Assembly (NCBI RefSeq): GCF_001619875.1
Contig: NZ_LRFC01000037.1
Span: 124,001 to 188,000, forward strand
Reading direction: 5' to 3'
DNA: 64,000 bases
Origin: Fictibacillus phosphorivorans
GTDB lineage: Bacteria > Bacillota > Bacilli > Bacillales > Fictibacillaceae
The position numbers and the translations under genes are program-made. The notes beneath the pieces are model-generated. The model made no database searches. It was given only the letters and a program-made list of their open reading frames with translations, and was not told where the DNA came from. This document shows, piece by piece, positions 9,159 through 19,337 of the stretch. Every line of letters begins with the position of its first letter. Positions within the stretch are counted from its first letter, which is position 1.

Positions 9159-10280
9159 TTATTTTTGAGTCAATATGGTAGCAGCATCTTTATAATCCAG
9201 CTTATGTGCTTCAGCAACAGCTTTATACGTTACAAAACCATCTAACGTATTGATTCCTTTTAGTAGTGCTTCATTATCTAAACAAGCTTTCACATACCCT
9301 TTGTTTGCGATCTGAAGTGCATAAGGAACTGTCACGTTTGTCAGCCCAATTGTTGAAGTTCTTGGAACAGCACCTGGCATGTTGGCCACTGCATAATGCA
9401 GAACTCCATATTTTTCATAGGTTGGATTGTCGTGAGTTGTAATCCTGTCTACCGTTTCAAAGATTCCTCCTTGATCAATGGCCACATCTACGATGACGGA
9501 CCCTGGCTGCATTCCTTTTATCATCTCTTCGGTAACAAGCTTAGGCGCCCTCGCTCCAGGGATTAAAACGGCTCCTATTACTAATGCAGACTCTTGGACG
9601 GCAAGGGCGATGTTTAACGGATTAGAGATGAGTGTATTTATCTCTACTCCAAAAATATCGTCCAGCTGACGGAGACGTTCAGGATTCAAGTCTATAATCG
9701 TAACATCTGCTCCAAGTCCCATAGCAATTTTAGCCGCGTTTGTTCCAACCACTCCACCGCCAATAACCGTTACTTTGCTGCGACGTACTCCTGGAATTCC
9801 ACTTAATAATATCCCCAGTCCGCCTTTAGGTTTTTCTAAAAATTGTGCGCCAATCTGAGCAGCCATCCTACCAGCTACTTCGCTCATCGGTGTAAGCAAC
9901 GGTAATGTTCCGTTTGGAAGCTGTACAGTCTCGTAGGCAATCCCAATAACCTTGTTATCTGTCAGTGCTTTAGTTAATTCAGGCTCAGGTGCTAGATGTA
10001 AATAGGTGAACAGGATTAACCCTTCACGAAAAAAACAATACTCCTCTGGCAGCGGTTCTTTTACCTTCATAACCATTTCCATCGACCATGCCTGAACAGG
10101 CGTTTCCACGATAACGCCGCCTGCACTTTCATATTCTTCATCCGTAAAGCCAGAACCAATTCCAGCACCTTTTTGTATAAATACTTCATGACCAGACGCC
10201 ACGAGATTTAAAACACCAGCAGGAGTCATAGCTACACGATTTTCGTTATTTTTTATTTCAGTCGGTACACCAATTTTCAT
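9159..10280 (-). CDS. ald: Alanine dehydrogenase
   Basis: NAD-dependent oxidative deamination of L-alanine to pyruvate, used for alanine catabolism during growth and sporulation in Bacillus. Features: start [20 protein letters not shown], catalytic Lys74 (in VKEP) and His95 (in YLHLAP), and the Rossmann loop GGGVVG at 174-179. At 373 aa it is of usual length. In B. subtilis ald lies elsewhere on the chromosome, so its place between ytkL and the argGH region is a local rearrangement. Confidence 0.96.
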   Translation of the reverse strand: MKIGVPTEIKNNENRVAMTPAGVLNLVASGHEVFIQKGAGIGSGFTDEEYESAGGVIVETPVQAWSMEMVMKVKEPLPEEYCFFREGLILFTYLHLAPEPELTKALTDNKVIGIAYETVQLPNGTLPLLTPMSEVAGRMAAQIGAQFLEKPKGGLGILLSGIPGVRRSKVTVIGGGVVGTNAAKIAMGLGADVTIIDLNPERLRQLDDIFGVEINTLISNPLNIALAVQESALVIGAVLIPGARAPKLVTEEMIKGMQPGSVIVDVAIDQGGIFETVDRITTHDNPTYEKYGVLHYAVANMPGAVPRTSTIGLTNVTVPYALQIANKGYVKACLDNEALLKGINTLDGFVTYKAVAEAHKLDYKDAATILTQK

Positions 10281-10502
10281 CCGCTTTCCCTCCCTGATTA
10301 TTTGGAAATTATTACATTATCTATAGTTACCATACCATCTAAGATTCAAAATAAAAAGTTGAAAATCATATTGAATTTTTTGCAGACAAGACAGCATTAA
10401 TGTGCCCTTAAAATAATAAGGAAATTCAAAATTCAGCAGCTAATTGAAATCGTATGTTTTGCTTAGAATCAGTTTACCCCTCCTCCCCTACACACATGGC
10501 AT

Positions 10503-10533
10503 GCAAAAAAAGACAGCTCAACTATGTGAGCCA
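10503..10533 (-). terminator. Weak terminator of the 53-aa gene
   Basis: Minus-strand GGCTCA-loop-TGAGCT is followed by TTTTTTT. The stem is short, with a G-T pair. Confidence 0.5.
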
Positions 10534-10554
10534 TCCCTTACTTACTAGTTATTC

Positions 10555-10716
10555 TTATGAAAGACTTTCTTCGTCATCTAGCTTTGTTCTTTGCTGTCCC
10601 TGATCTACTTTATCAACGATTCCGCTTTGATAGGCTTCTGTTATCTGCTGATGAACCTTCATTTCGCCTTCTGCATCGTATTCTAACTGTTGATTTGGAC
10701 GTTTTTCCTTTTCCAT
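10555..10716 (-). CDS. Small hydrophilic protein of unknown function (53 aa)
   Basis: A 53-aa acidic, glutamine-rich polypeptide that begins MEKEKRPNQQLEYDAEGEMK and ends LDDEESLS. A strong ribosome site (AAGGAGGAAG) lies just before the ATG, and a short terminator follows the stop. No membrane segment or known domain is visible. A small gene of this kind next to argH (ytzD in B. subtilis) is possible, but I cannot confirm homology. The 273-bp gap above it (10281-10554) holds only the terminator and an AT-rich ald upstream region. Confidence 0.7.
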   Translation of the reverse strand: MEKEKRPNQQLEYDAEGEMKVHQQITEAYQSGIVDKVDQGQQRTKLDDEESLS

Positions 10717-10779
10717 GGTAACTTCCTCCTTCAAAGAACTTACCCATAGTTTTTGTCCTCGAAAGAAAGTTAAACGGTA

Positions 10780-12165
10780 TTAATTTTTGGAAACGTACAT
10801 TTTTGATTTCGCTGCATCAATCTGTTTGAGCACAGCATCAAAACCTGTCCCGCCTTCTGAATTTCTTCTTTCAACAGCGGTTTTTGGAGATAGCGCAACA
10901 AATAGGTCATTTTCCACAAGTGGACACCATTCCTGATATTCCTCGAGACTAATATCAAGAAGATAACAGTCTTTATGAATACAATGGAGTACCATCTGTC
11001 CAACTAATTCATGGGCTTCACGAAACGGAATCCCTTTTTTCGCTAAATAATCAGCAAGTTCAGTTGCATTCGAAAAATCTTGATGAACGGCTTTGTTCAT
11101 CTTATCAGCATTCATTTTAATCTCATTCATCATGCCTGTCATAATACTCAGACATCCCTTTACTGTTTTTACTGTATCAAAAACAGGCTCTTTGTCTTCT
11201 TGCATATCTTTGTTGTATGCAAGGGGAAGTCCCTTCATCAAAGTGAGCAATGACATTAGCGATCCATAAACTCTTCCGCTCTTACCGCGAATTAATTCGG
11301 CCATATCTGGATTCTTCTTCTGTGGCATCATACTGCTGCCTGTTGTGAAACTGTCACTGATTTCAATAAATCCAAATTCCTCGGACGACCAAAGGATTAG
11401 CTCTTCACAAAAACGGGACAGATGCATCATAATCATTGAAGCATTGCTGCAGCATTCAATCGCAAAATCTCGGTCACTTACCGCATCCAAACTGTTGAGA
11501 TATTTATTCGAGAATCCTAATTCGTTCATCGTAATATTTCGATTAATATCAAATGTAGTTCCAGCTAAAGCCCCTGCACCAAGCGGCATGATATCCGTTC
11601 GCTTTAAGCTGTCCTGCATTCTCTCTTTATCTCGCTCAAGCATCCAGAAGTAAGCAAGAAGATGATGAGCAAAAGAAACGGGCTGTGCACGCTGAAGGTG
11701 TGTGTAGCCCGGTATAATCGTTTCTACATGTTCTTCAGCAAGATTTAAAAGCGATTTTTGCAACTCTTCAATATGGTCTATGATATGCAGTGACTCTTCT
11801 TTCACGAAAAGATGGAAGTCAGTTGCAACTTGATCATTTCGGCTTCTCGCTGTATGAAGTTTGCCTCCGTCCGGTCCAATTTTGTCGGTTAACAATTTTT
11901 CCAGGTTCAAATGGATGTCTTCATACTTCACTGAGTACGAGAGTTTGCCTGCTTTCTCTTCCTGTACTAAAGCTAACAACCCATTTTTAATATTTTTATA
12001 AGCACTTTCATCGATAATATTGCATTCATAAAGCATCTTAGCATGAGCAAGGCTACCTTTTAAATCTTGACTTGCCAGTTGCTGATCGAACGATATGGAT
12101 GCTCCGAACTCATCTACCCATTCTTCAGGTTGTTTTGAGAAACGTCCTCCCCATAGCTTTTTCAC
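10780..12165 (-). CDS. argH: Argininosuccinate lyase
   Basis: Last step of arginine synthesis: argininosuccinate to arginine plus fumarate. A 461-aa member of the fumarase/aspartase superfamily, with the signature [12 protein letters not shown] (about 280-291) on the mobile catalytic loop and the early motif [11 protein letters not shown]. The start [10 protein letters not shown] is characteristic. Its ATG overlaps the 3' end of argG by 4 bp, so the two are translated as a coupled operon. Confidence 0.97.
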   Translation of the reverse strand: MKKLWGGRFSKQPEEWVDEFGASISFDQQLASQDLKGSLAHAKMLYECNIIDESAYKNIKNGLLALVQEEKAGKLSYSVKYEDIHLNLEKLLTDKIGPDGGKLHTARSRNDQVATDFHLFVKEESLHIIDHIEELQKSLLNLAEEHVETIIPGYTHLQRAQPVSFAHHLLAYFWMLERDKERMQDSLKRTDIMPLGAGALAGTTFDINRNITMNELGFSNKYLNSLDAVSDRDFAIECCSNASMIMMHLSRFCEELILWSSEEFGFIEISDSFTTGSSMMPQKKNPDMAELIRGKSGRVYGSLMSLLTLMKGLPLAYNKDMQEDKEPVFDTVKTVKGCLSIMTGMMNEIKMNADKMNKAVHQDFSNATELADYLAKKGIPFREAHELVGQMVLHCIHKDCYLLDISLEEYQEWCPLVENDLFVALSPKTAVERRNSEGGTGFDAVLKQIDAAKSKMYVSKN

Positions 12166-13364
12166 ACTTTCACCTCATTTTTTTGTACCATGCTGCTTAC
12201 TTTTGTCGGTAATCCCCATAGTGAGATAAATCCTTTTGCCGCAGTGTGATCAAATGCATCGTCTGATGTGTAAGTAGCCAATTTTTCATCGTATAGCGAA
12301 TAAGGTGATTTTCTTCCTTCAACAATCGCATGGCCTTTAAAAAATTTGACACGGACTGTACCCGTTACATGTTTTTGTGTTTCATCCAAAAAGGCTTTTA
12401 ACGATGCGTTAAGTGGTGAAAACCAAAGACCTTCATAGATTAATTCTGTCATCTTCTTTTCTATAATTGGCTTAAAATGAGCGACTTCTTTCACTAAAGT
12501 TAAATCTTCTAGTTCCTTGTGTGCCTTGATGAGTGTTGTAGCTGCAGGACACTCATATACTTCACGCGATTTAATACCTACGAGTCTATTCTCCACATGA
12601 TCGATTCGTCCAACCCCATGTGCGCCTCCCCATTCGTTTAGTTGATGAATGAGAAGATCGAGCGAAACATTTTTACCATTCAGTGATACTGGGACACCTT
12701 GCTCAAAACCGATCTCAACGATTTGCGGCTGATCTGGCGTTTTCTCAAGTGATACGGTCATTTCATATGCTTCTTCAGGAGGAGCAGCCCAAGGATCTTC
12801 TAATATTCCGCATTCATTGCTTCTTCCCCAAAGGTTCTGATCAATAGAAAACGGGTTTTCCTTTTTGATCGATACCGGAATATCATGCTGTTTGGCATAT
12901 TGAATTTCTTCTTCACGCGACCAGCTCCATTCACGTACTGGTGCGAGCACCTCTAGTTCTGGTGCTAGTGCTGCAACAGAAACCTCAAAACGAACCTGAT
13001 CGTTCCCTTTTCCTGTACAACCATGAGCAACAGCAGTTGCACCATACTTTTTTGCTGTCTCCACTAACTTTTTAGCGATAAGCGGACGGCTTAAAGCAGA
13101 GATCAATGGATATTTTCCTTCGTATAGTGCATGGGACTGAAGAGCAACTAATGCATATTCTTCAGCGTATTCTTTTTGAACATCCAATACGATGGATTCA
13201 GAAGCTCCGATCGATAGTGCCTTTGATTGTATAAAAGGGAGGTCCTTACCCTCCCCAACATCCAAGCATAATGCAATGACTTCGTATCCTTGTTCCGCTA
13301 ACCACGGTATAGCAACTGATGTATCTAAGCCCCCAGAATAAGCTAAAACTACTTTTTTCCCCAT
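12162..13364 (-). CDS. argG: Argininosuccinate synthase
   Basis: Condenses citrulline and aspartate with ATP. The 400-aa protein starts [16 protein letters not shown], which carries the PP-loop pyrophosphatase motif SGGLDTS. The citrulline/aspartate site region [14 protein letters not shown] follows at about 115-128. It is the first gene of argGH. The ribosome site AGAGGGAGAG precedes the ATG, and ARG-box-like sequences lie directly upstream. Confidence 0.97.
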   Translation of the reverse strand: MGKKVVLAYSGGLDTSVAIPWLAEQGYEVIALCLDVGEGKDLPFIQSKALSIGASESIVLDVQKEYAEEYALVALQSHALYEGKYPLISALSRPLIAKKLVETAKKYGATAVAHGCTGKGNDQVRFEVSVAALAPELEVLAPVREWSWSREEEIQYAKQHDIPVSIKKENPFSIDQNLWGRSNECGILEDPWAAPPEEAYEMTVSLEKTPDQPQIVEIGFEQGVPVSLNGKNVSLDLLIHQLNEWGGAHGVGRIDHVENRLVGIKSREVYECPAATTLIKAHKELEDLTLVKEVAHFKPIIEKKMTELIYEGLWFSPLNASLKAFLDETQKHVTGTVRVKFFKGHAIVEGRKSPYSLYDEKLATYTSDDAFDHTAAKGFISLWGLPTKVSSMVQKNEVKV

Positions 13365-13383
13365 ATGAAATCTCTCCCTCTGT

Positions 13384-13517
13384 TGAATATAAAAATGAAT
13401 ACGTGTTTATTTTTATACATTATAGTTTATAAAAATACCATTTAAGATAGTTCATACTATAACAAAATTCCAACAATAAATGCAAGGATATTCTTAAAAA
13501 TGAATAAAAATAACATG
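13384..13517 (-). promoter_or_regulatory. argGH control region with ARG-box-like AhrC/ArgR sites
   Basis: Three AT-rich palindrome-like sites resemble the Bacillus ARG box (CATGAATAAAAATNCAAG): 13384-13401 (TGAATATAAAAATGAATA), 13403-13420 (GTGTTTATTTTTATACAT) and 13500-13517 (ATGAATAAAAATAACATG). A TATAAT box on the minus strand (13419-13424) places the likely argG start among the first two sites. Arginine-dependent repression is inferred from the pathway and these motifs. Confidence 0.5.
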
Positions 13518-13577
13518 TAACTTTTATCTCGCATCAACATCCACCCTTTTGTACAATAGGGATAGAGGTGATTTCAG

Positions 13578-13892
13578 TTGCAAAATAACTTTGTATGGGA
13601 TGACAGGCTCGGAATATCAGTGCCGGATTTAAATAAGCCTTGGGAAACGTTTGATAAATCTTCGCAAGCAGCCATTCTATTGCATTGGGAGAAAATAAGA
13701 GGAACGATTCCAGATCGAATCGGGAAAATTGAAAAACACATTAATGAACTTCAAGATCAGTTATCTTTGGAAGAAAACTTTGAACGATCATGTGAGCTGA
13801 ATTACAAAATTGCAAGTTTAGCCTCTGTCATCAATGATCTTTGGTTATGGTACAGATTGAATCAGAACATCACATCAAAAATACACGGATAA
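13578..13892 (+). CDS. Conserved hypothetical protein (104 aa), TTG start
   Basis: Function not recognised. Starts at TTG (13578) after AGAGGTGA at good spacing. The product is hydrophilic and Trp-rich (five Trp), with a probable helical hairpin at about 40-75 (KIEKHINELQDQLSLEE) and a C-terminal WLWYRLNQN. It has no signal peptide or membrane segment. It is monocistronic, diverges from argG and converges on moaB through a shared terminator. Confidence 0.7.
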   Translation: MQNNFVWDDRLGISVPDLNKPWETFDKSSQAAILLHWEKIRGTIPDRIGKIEKHINELQDQLSLEENFERSCELNYKIASLASVINDLWLWYRLNQNITSKIHG

Positions 13893-13894
13893 AA

Positions 13895-13920
13895 AAAGAG
13901 GATGCAAATGCATCCCCTTT
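13895..13920. terminator. Terminator between the 104-aa gene and moaB
   Basis: GAGGATGCA / TGCATCCCC forms a compact hairpin, with an A-run before and T-run after, so it can serve both convergent genes. Confidence 0.7.
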
Positions 13921-14425
13921 ATTTTTGCAGCTGTTGAACGACGTGATTCAGCTCTGGCACTATTAATTTCTCCATTCCCAGCTTTACAGCCCCAGAAGAG
14001 CCTGGCAGAGCAAATATGGCTGTTCTACCTTTCACACCAGCAATCGCTCTGCTTAACATAGCACTAGATCCAATATCTTCTGTATAACTAAGCATGCGGA
14101 AAAGTTCTCCAAAACCGGTTATCTCTTTATCAATAAGAGTAGATAATGCTTCAATGGTTACATCTCTTGACGCAATGCCTGTACCCCCATTGAATATTAC
14201 AACATCGATCTCTTCCCTTTGTATTCCATATTGTGCCGCATCAACAATCCATTCTGTGTCATCGGTAACGATTCTATATTCAGCGATTTCATGATTCTGG
14301 GTTTCTAAATAACTTCGAATCAATTTTCCACTCTTATCTGTTTCTTCATCACGTGTATCACTTACCGTTACAATCATGCACGTTACTCTTTTAGGTGCGA
14401 GTGCTTTATGTTCTTGAACGCTCAT
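13919..14425 (-). CDS. moaB: Molybdenum cofactor biosynthesis protein MoaB
   Basis: A 168-aa MogA/MoaB-fold protein that binds molybdopterin. The family signature GGTGIASRDVTIEAL (about 80-94) and FALPGSSGAVKLGMEKL near the C-terminus are visible. Other moa genes are absent nearby; in B. subtilis moaB also stands apart, between argG and ackA, as here. Confidence 0.93.
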   Translation of the reverse strand: MSVQEHKALAPKRVTCMIVTVSDTRDEETDKSGKLIRSYLETQNHEIAEYRIVTDDTEWIVDAAQYGIQREEIDVVIFNGGTGIASRDVTIEALSTLIDKEITGFGELFRMLSYTEDIGSSAMLSRAIAGVKGRTAIFALPGSSGAVKLGMEKLIVPELNHVVQQLQK

Positions 14426-14443
14426 TTTATAAACACCTGTTTC

Positions 14444-15274
14444 TTAATATTTTTCAAATAGATATCGCTTTTGATAAAACTTGTGTGCGATTTCCGTAAT
14501 TTTTCTTGATTGCTGATAGTTCATGACGGCCCCCAAAGCCATACCAAAAATCGGTAATCCTTGTGTCAACTTCTTTCTAAGGAGCAGAATGGCCATCATC
14601 TTAACAGCTTGCTGAATAGGATGAGACATCCAAGATATATCTGCAATAACATCTTTTCCTGCATAAAAGATTGGATCTTCTTCTTCTCTGATCTCAGCCA
14701 TCAGCTCATCCCACTTTTCTTGCTGAAATCGTTTTGGCATCGTTGCTGCATGATAGACTTTAAGCGATCTCATCATCTCAGAAGGCCTTTGGATGTCATA
14801 TCCATAATGCATGGCGATCGATTGAACGGAACGAATTCCGAGTGCCACCATTGCTGGCAGGTCTGTCCCTAAGAAGAGAAGTCCCCCCGTTCCGGCAAGT
14901 CCACCTTGAGAAAAAGAAAGGAGCCTGTTTCGAGCGATCTGTTGATCTGCCATATAGGATAGCTGATCGATCGAGCATTTTTTCAGGTCTTCAATTTCAA
15001 ATATATCGTCACGGAATACTCTTGCTTCAGACAGAAGTCTCTGTTTGGTATCTAATTGAAATTGAGAATTTTGTATGAGAGCATGAATATGGAACAATGC
15101 AGAATCCACATATTCTCCAATCGTTTCCTGCATCTCTCCAGAAAGAAGATCCATTTGTCGTGTTGCCCATTTTTCATAAGTACGTCCAAAATCTGTTGGT
15201 TCATATGTAAAAAAATCTTCTTCCCACGAATTAATCTCTTGCCAAATTTGTTCTTCGCGCTCTGTTAACGGCAT
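14444..15274 (-). CDS. EcsC family protein
   Basis: A 276-aa protein with the EcsC-family pattern: a charged N-terminal half, a hydrophobic glycine-rich stretch GGLAGTGGLLFLGTDLPAMVALGIRSVQSIA (in pieces, about 125-155) and a second hydrophobic part near GLPIFGMALGAVMNY. EcsC is the poorly understood third gene of the ecsABC ABC-transporter locus; stand-alone paralogs like this have no established role. It lies just upstream of moaB on the same strand. Confidence 0.75.
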   Translation of the reverse strand: MPLTEREEQIWQEINSWEEDFFTYEPTDFGRTYEKWATRQMDLLSGEMQETIGEYVDSALFHIHALIQNSQFQLDTKQRLLSEARVFRDDIFEIEDLKKCSIDQLSYMADQQIARNRLLSFSQGGLAGTGGLLFLGTDLPAMVALGIRSVQSIAMHYGYDIQRPSEMMRSLKVYHAATMPKRFQQEKWDELMAEIREEEDPIFYAGKDVIADISWMSHPIQQAVKMMAILLLRKKLTQGLPIFGMALGAVMNYQQSRKITEIAHKFYQKRYLFEKY

Positions 15275-15347
15275 ACTTCTCCTCCTTAGATTCCTTTTTT
15301 ATAGTGTATTATAATCTCTTCATGAAGTAAAAAAACAGCCGGTCATC

Positions 15348-16013
15348 TTATTTGTTAAAAGGGTTGCTCCATTCCATAAGAAGTGCATAATTACATGACT
15401 CCTCATCCTCTAGATAATTTGGGACCACTTCTAACGGTGTTCTCCCGCATCTCAACAAGAACGAAATAACTGGATCATAAAGCTCTCCAATCACTACCTT
15501 CTCTGCATATTCTGATGGCGAGAGCATTTTTGAATGCTTATAATACCCAGGCATTCTACCACCGCCTAGCAAGCGCTCCAATTTCAAATGAACAACGGTT
15601 TCATACAATGACTGCATCAAGAGTTTTCCGAGGTTTAGTTTTCTATGTGCAGGCCGGACACAAATATCAACAACATAAAGCGTGTTCCCACTGTTGTTAT
15701 GATTAGTGATATAACCGCTATCTGTTATCTCTTCCCAAGTATGACGAGGATGCTTTGGATCAAAATCAACTAATAGTGCAGTAATTGAACCTGCAAGGAC
15801 TCCATCGATTTCTACACATAATGCCCCATCAGGAAATAGAGAAATATGATTTTGCAGCTGCCTCTCATTCCACAAGAGTTCAGAAGGAAAAGGAGGCGGA
15901 AAGCTTTCTCGCTGAATTTGGATAAGATCCGTAAAATCCTCATTTTCATAATTACGAACAATTGCTTTTACGTTTTTATCTTTACCATATAAATATTGTT
16001 CCTTTTTGTACAT
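15348..16013 (-). CDS. GNAT family N-acetyltransferase
   Basis: A 221-aa protein with a GNAT fold at about 15-150. Motif A is recognisable as VDICVRPAHRKLNLGKLLM (about 120-138), including the acetyl-CoA pyrophosphate loop. The C-terminal part (GGGRMPGYYKH, then CGRTPLEVVPNYLEDEES) resembles the acetyltransferase domains of nitrilase-linked families. Substrate unknown. A single gene with its own ribosome site, upstream of the ecsC-like gene. Confidence 0.8.
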   Translation of the reverse strand: MYKKEQYLYGKDKNVKAIVRNYENEDFTDLIQIQRESFPPPFPSELLWNERQLQNHISLFPDGALCVEIDGVLAGSITALLVDFDPKHPRHTWEEITDSGYITNHNNSGNTLYVVDICVRPAHRKLNLGKLLMQSLYETVVHLKLERLLGGGRMPGYYKHSKMLSPSEYAEKVVIGELYDPVISFLLRCGRTPLEVVPNYLEDEESCNYALLMEWSNPFNK

Positions 16014-16113
16014 CAGACAGGCCTCCCTCTATAGGTCGCACTATTTTAATTACATAAAAAGGGTTTACGCTTTTTACCATCCGTTTTCCTTCTTAAGGCT
16101 GCATCTTCAAACA

Positions 16114-16157
16114 AAAAACAGCCTTTTAACATGCATGAGCATGAAAAGGCTGTTTTG
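16114..16157 (-). terminator. Terminator of ackA
   Basis: AAAACAGCCTTTT and AAAAGGCTGTTTT form a 13-bp stem around a 16-base loop, 5 bp after the ackA stop. On the minus strand it ends in a T-tract. Confidence 0.88.
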
Positions 16158-16161
16158 AAGA

Positions 16162-17349
16162 CTACATCGTAATACGCATAGTATCTCGAGCAATCATAAC
16201 TTCTTCATTTGTAGGAATTACGATAACTTTTACTGGAGAGTGAGGATAGCTGATAAATGCTTCTTTACCACGAACCTGATTAAGAGTAGGATCCCAATAA
16301 ACTCCCATAAATTCTAATCCACGAAGTACACGTTCACGGACAGCTGTACTGTTTTCACCTATACCTGCTGTAAAGATGATTGCATCAATTCCAGCCATTC
16401 TCGCTGCATACGATCCAATATATTTGTGGATACGGCTCGCAAAAACTTCTAGAGCAAGCTCAGCACGTTCATTGCCTTTCTCAGCTTCACTTTCGATATC
16501 ACGAAGGTCAGAGGAGAAACCAGATACACCAAGCATTCCACTCTTATTGTTTAATACATTCAATACTTCTTCAGCACTTTGACCAGTCTTTTGCATAATA
16601 TAAGGGATTAAAGATGGATCAATGTTACCTGAACGAGTTCCCATAGTTACACCCGCTAAAGGTGTGAATCCCATGGATGTATCAATGGATTTACCGCCTT
16701 CGATCGCTGCGATACTTGCTCCATTTCCTAAGTGGCAAGATAAAAGGCGAAGTTGTTCAACAGGACGTCCAAGAAGCTCCGCCGCTCTCTCTGAAACATA
16801 TTTGTGACTTGTACCATGGAAACCATATTTACGAATGCCAAACTTTTCGTAGTACTCATATGGCAAGCTGTATAAAAATGATTTTTCAGGCATTGATTGA
16901 TGGAAAGCTGTATCAAACACCGCAACTGCAGGTACGTTTGGCAGCACATTTTTGAATGCTTTAATTCCTACAACATTAGCTGGATTGTGCAGTGGTGCTA
17001 AATATGAAATATCTTCAATTTCTTTTAAGATTTCATCTGTAATCTGAACAGAATCATTGAACTTTTCTCCTCCGTGTACGACACGGTGTCCAATTCCTTC
17101 AATTTCTTCAAGAGAAGAAATAATCTGATGTTTAACTAATTTATCTAAAAGCATAGATACTGCTTCTGAATGATCTTGGATATCTTTAATTTCTTTTACT
17201 TTCTCACCATCTACCTCGATCGTGAAAATTGAGTCATTTAATCCGATACGTTCTACAAGTCCTTTAGTCAGTACTTCTTCTTCTGGCATTTGAAGCAGCT
17301 GAAATTTCAAGGACGAGCTTCCGGCATTAATTGCAATAATTTTAGCCAA
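16162..17349 (-). CDS. ackA: Acetate kinase
   Basis: Converts acetyl phosphate and ADP to acetate and ATP in overflow metabolism. The 395-aa protein starts at TTG (17349), giving [19 protein letters not shown] with AAGGAG 9 bp upstream; this is the exact length of B. subtilis AckA. Longer in-frame starts to 17400 have no matching homology. Signatures: NAGSSSLKF near residue 7 and [16 protein letters not shown] at about 180. A strong cre site lies upstream. Confidence 0.96.
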   Translation of the reverse strand: MAKIIAINAGSSSLKFQLLQMPEEEVLTKGLVERIGLNDSIFTIEVDGEKVKEIKDIQDHSEAVSMLLDKLVKHQIISSLEEIEGIGHRVVHGGEKFNDSVQITDEILKEIEDISYLAPLHNPANVVGIKAFKNVLPNVPAVAVFDTAFHQSMPEKSFLYSLPYEYYEKFGIRKYGFHGTSHKYVSERAAELLGRPVEQLRLLSCHLGNGASIAAIEGGKSIDTSMGFTPLAGVTMGTRSGNIDPSLIPYIMQKTGQSAEEVLNVLNNKSGMLGVSGFSSDLRDIESEAEKGNERAELALEVFASRIHKYIGSYAARMAGIDAIIFTAGIGENSTAVRERVLRGLEFMGVYWDPTLNQVRGKEAFISYPHSPVKVIVIPTNEEVMIARDTMRITM

Positions 17350-17464
17350 AATAGCCATCTCCTTCATATTCAATGAAAAAGAAAGATGCAAAAAGCACAC
17401 TTCTGTTTCACTTGATACTATAATCCTTCCTTATTTAAACACTGCCCATTGTTAATATCAAGGT

Positions 17465-17479
17465 TGTAAAGCGCTTACA
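17465..17479. promoter_or_regulatory. cre site (CcpA operator) upstream of ackA
   Basis: TGTAAAGCGCTTACA is a perfect palindrome matching the cre consensus TGWAANCGNTNWCA. It lies about 116 bp before the ackA start. In B. subtilis CcpA activates ackA from such an upstream cre; ccpA itself is in this window (45504-46505). Confidence 0.75.
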
Positions 17480-17523
17480 CCTTATATTCATGCAATTCAG
17501 ACTTGAATCCGTTTGCAAACACA

Positions 17524-17557
17524 TAAAAAAACAGCAAAGGTTTTAACCCACGCTGTT
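17524..17557 (-). terminator. Terminator of ytxK
   Basis: On the minus strand AACAGCG...TGCTGTTTTTTT, with an inner GGTTaaAACC pairing, forms a hairpin that begins within the last codons of ytxK. Confidence 0.6.
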
Positions 17558-18554
17558 ATTTTTCACGTTCCCATTCTGTTTTAAACCACTCATTCATCTG
17601 TTCCATTACATTTCCTAACCCATTTTTGTTTGAGAAGGACGGCAGCTGAGCAAGCATCGCTTGTTTAGGCTTGATAGCTCCTTCTCCATTCTTTTGCAGA
17701 ATCAGGATGCTCTTGGCGTGAACAGCAGATTTAAATAAGGATTCCGGAAGCTGTAAAAGTCCTAATACCGTGACTGTTTCCTTCATCCAAGCCTTAAGCA
17801 GATCAGCTTGTTCACTTTCAAATATGTTGTTCGGTACAATAAATAGACCTACACCTGCTTCTTTCAAGTGATGTGTTGCTTGTTCAATAATTAGATGATG
17901 CGCGAAAGTATGTCCTTCTTTTTCATAGACCTTAAATGCTTTTGCACCTTCATCATCAGGATAATAGCCCACAGGAAGATCTGCAATGACCACATCAACC
18001 GGGTCAGCGTAAAGCGGTTTGATCACATCTTGGTGAAAAAGCTCTACTTTATGTTTTTGAATATTGGCATTTACCCAAGCTAAACGTAAAAGGGTTTCGT
18101 CCACTTCTACTCCGAATGCTACCGTTTCTTTATCTTTAAGCTGGTTCATGACCGCTGTTATTAAATTTCCTGAGCCTACAACAGGGTCTAAAAGGGTTAG
18201 ATTATCGGTTTTATTCGTAAATTTTTGAACAAGATAACCTGCAAATAAAGCAACAGCATCAGGAGTCATGGCATGATGTGGCTGAACTGCTTCTTTCATC
18301 CCTTTTAATACAGCAAGCTGAAACGCTTTACGGGTTTCTTCTTTGCCGAATTCCGTTAAGTTATTCTTCTTATATTCATCCGTTAAAACGTTTGTTAATT
18401 CTTTCGGATATTCTTTTGGGATCTCTTGAAAAAACAAGTTCTCTCCCGTTTCAACAAGGGCATCTAAATACGGTATATCAAGTTTATCTTTAATAGCCGT
18501 TGCTGTATTATCCATCGTGACAAACAATTTTTCTACATCTTTAAAAGTACTCAT
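17556..18554 (-). CDS. ytxK: YtxK, class I SAM-dependent methyltransferase
   Basis: A 332-aa protein resembling N6-adenine DNA methylases of type I systems: SAM motif LLDPVVGSGNLITAVM (about 140-155) and a catalytic-loop variant DLPVGYYP (about 195-202) in place of NPPY. No restriction subunit is nearby and the locus (between ackA and tpx) is that of B. subtilis ytxK, so it is a housekeeping paralog rather than part of a defence system. The substrate is unknown. Confidence 0.85.
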   Translation of the reverse strand: MSTFKDVEKLFVTMDNTATAIKDKLDIPYLDALVETGENLFFQEIPKEYPKELTNVLTDEYKKNNLTEFGKEETRKAFQLAVLKGMKEAVQPHHAMTPDAVALFAGYLVQKFTNKTDNLTLLDPVVGSGNLITAVMNQLKDKETVAFGVEVDETLLRLAWVNANIQKHKVELFHQDVIKPLYADPVDVVIADLPVGYYPDDEGAKAFKVYEKEGHTFAHHLIIEQATHHLKEAGVGLFIVPNNIFESEQADLLKAWMKETVTVLGLLQLPESLFKSAVHAKSILILQKNGEGAIKPKQAMLAQLPSFSNKNGLGNVMEQMNEWFKTEWEREK

Positions 18555-18700
18555 ATAGCTTCCTCCTAAGTTTACACAGGAAACATTTTAGCAAAACAAA
18601 GGCAACAAATACAACGGTTAACGCTTTTTCCGCTAGTTCAAGTATATAATTATTTCAATAAATTATTTGAATGCATGGAAACAACTAAGAACAATAAAAA

Positions 18701-18731
18701 AATCTCCGGTATGCATTAGCTCTACCGGAGA
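18701..18731 (-). terminator. Terminator of tpx
   Basis: CTCCGGTA and TACCGGAG pair around an 11-base loop. A seven-T run follows on the minus strand. Confidence 0.9.
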
Positions 18732-18742
18732 GGTCTGATTGC

Positions 18743-19240
18743 TTATTTTGCCGCTTTAGCTGCTTCGATCGCTGCTTCATAGTTAGGATGGCTCGTTACT
18801 TCACTCACATATTCAACATAAGTAACCTTGTCTGAGCTATCAATAACAAAAACTGATCGCGCAAGAAGGCGAAGTTCTTCAATCGCAACTCCATAAGCCT
18901 TACCAAATGAAAGTTCGCGATGATCAGATAGAGTTTGAACATTTTCAATGCCAGCTGCAGCACACCATCTTTTTTGTGCAAAAGGCAAGTCCACTGAAAT
19001 CGTTAACACTTTAACGTTATCAAGCTTTGATGCTTCTTCATTGAAACGACGAACTTCAGCATCGCAAACACCTGTATCAACAGAAGGCACAGCAGCAATT
19101 AAACGCACACTTCCTTTTGAGTCATCAAGAGTAACTTCTGACATATCATTTGCAAGCACTTTAAAATCAGGAGCTTGATCCCCTACTTTTACTTCATTAC
19201 CTAGCAAAGTAACTGGTTTTTCTTTAAATGTTACGCTCAT
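18743..19240 (-). CDS. tpx: Thiol peroxidase (atypical 2-Cys peroxiredoxin)
   Basis: A 165-aa cytoplasmic enzyme that reduces H2O2 and alkyl hydroperoxides using thioredoxin. The peroxidatic Cys59 lies in [15 protein letters not shown] and the resolving Cys93 in [11 protein letters not shown] good ribosome site (AAGGAGGAAC) precedes the start. Single gene with its own terminator. Confidence 0.95.
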   Translation of the reverse strand: MSVTFKEKPVTLLGNEVKVGDQAPDFKVLANDMSEVTLDDSKGSVRLIAAVPSVDTGVCDAEVRRFNEEASKLDNVKVLTISVDLPFAQKRWCAAAGIENVQTLSDHRELSFGKAYGVAIEELRLLARSVFVIDSSDKVTYVEYVSEVTSHPNYEAAIEAAKAAK

Positions 19241-19308
19241 AATTCATGTTCCTCCTTAAAAATTATATAAATATGTACTTTCCCTTTCATCTTAAAACAA
19301 TGCAGAAG

Positions 19309-19337
19309 AAAAAGCTAACAAGATGTTAGCTTTTTTA
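19309..19337 (-). terminator. Terminator of ytfI-gerW
   Basis: AAAAGCTAACA-AGA-TGTTAGCTTTT is an 11-bp perfect stem directly at the gerW stop, followed by T-residues on the minus strand. Confidence 0.85.

Noticed and set aside
10484-10498. Minus-strand GGGGAGGAGGGG as a ribosome site for another small gene
   Set aside because: No start codon follows at usable distance and no open frame is present.
14444-15274. EcsC-like gene as part of an ecsABC ABC transporter
   Set aside because: No ecsA or ecsB is adjacent; the neighbours are moaB and a GNAT gene.
17556-18554. DNA methylase-like ytxK as part of a restriction or defence system
   Set aside because: No restriction or specificity subunit is nearby, and the locus is the conserved ackA-ytxK-tpx order.
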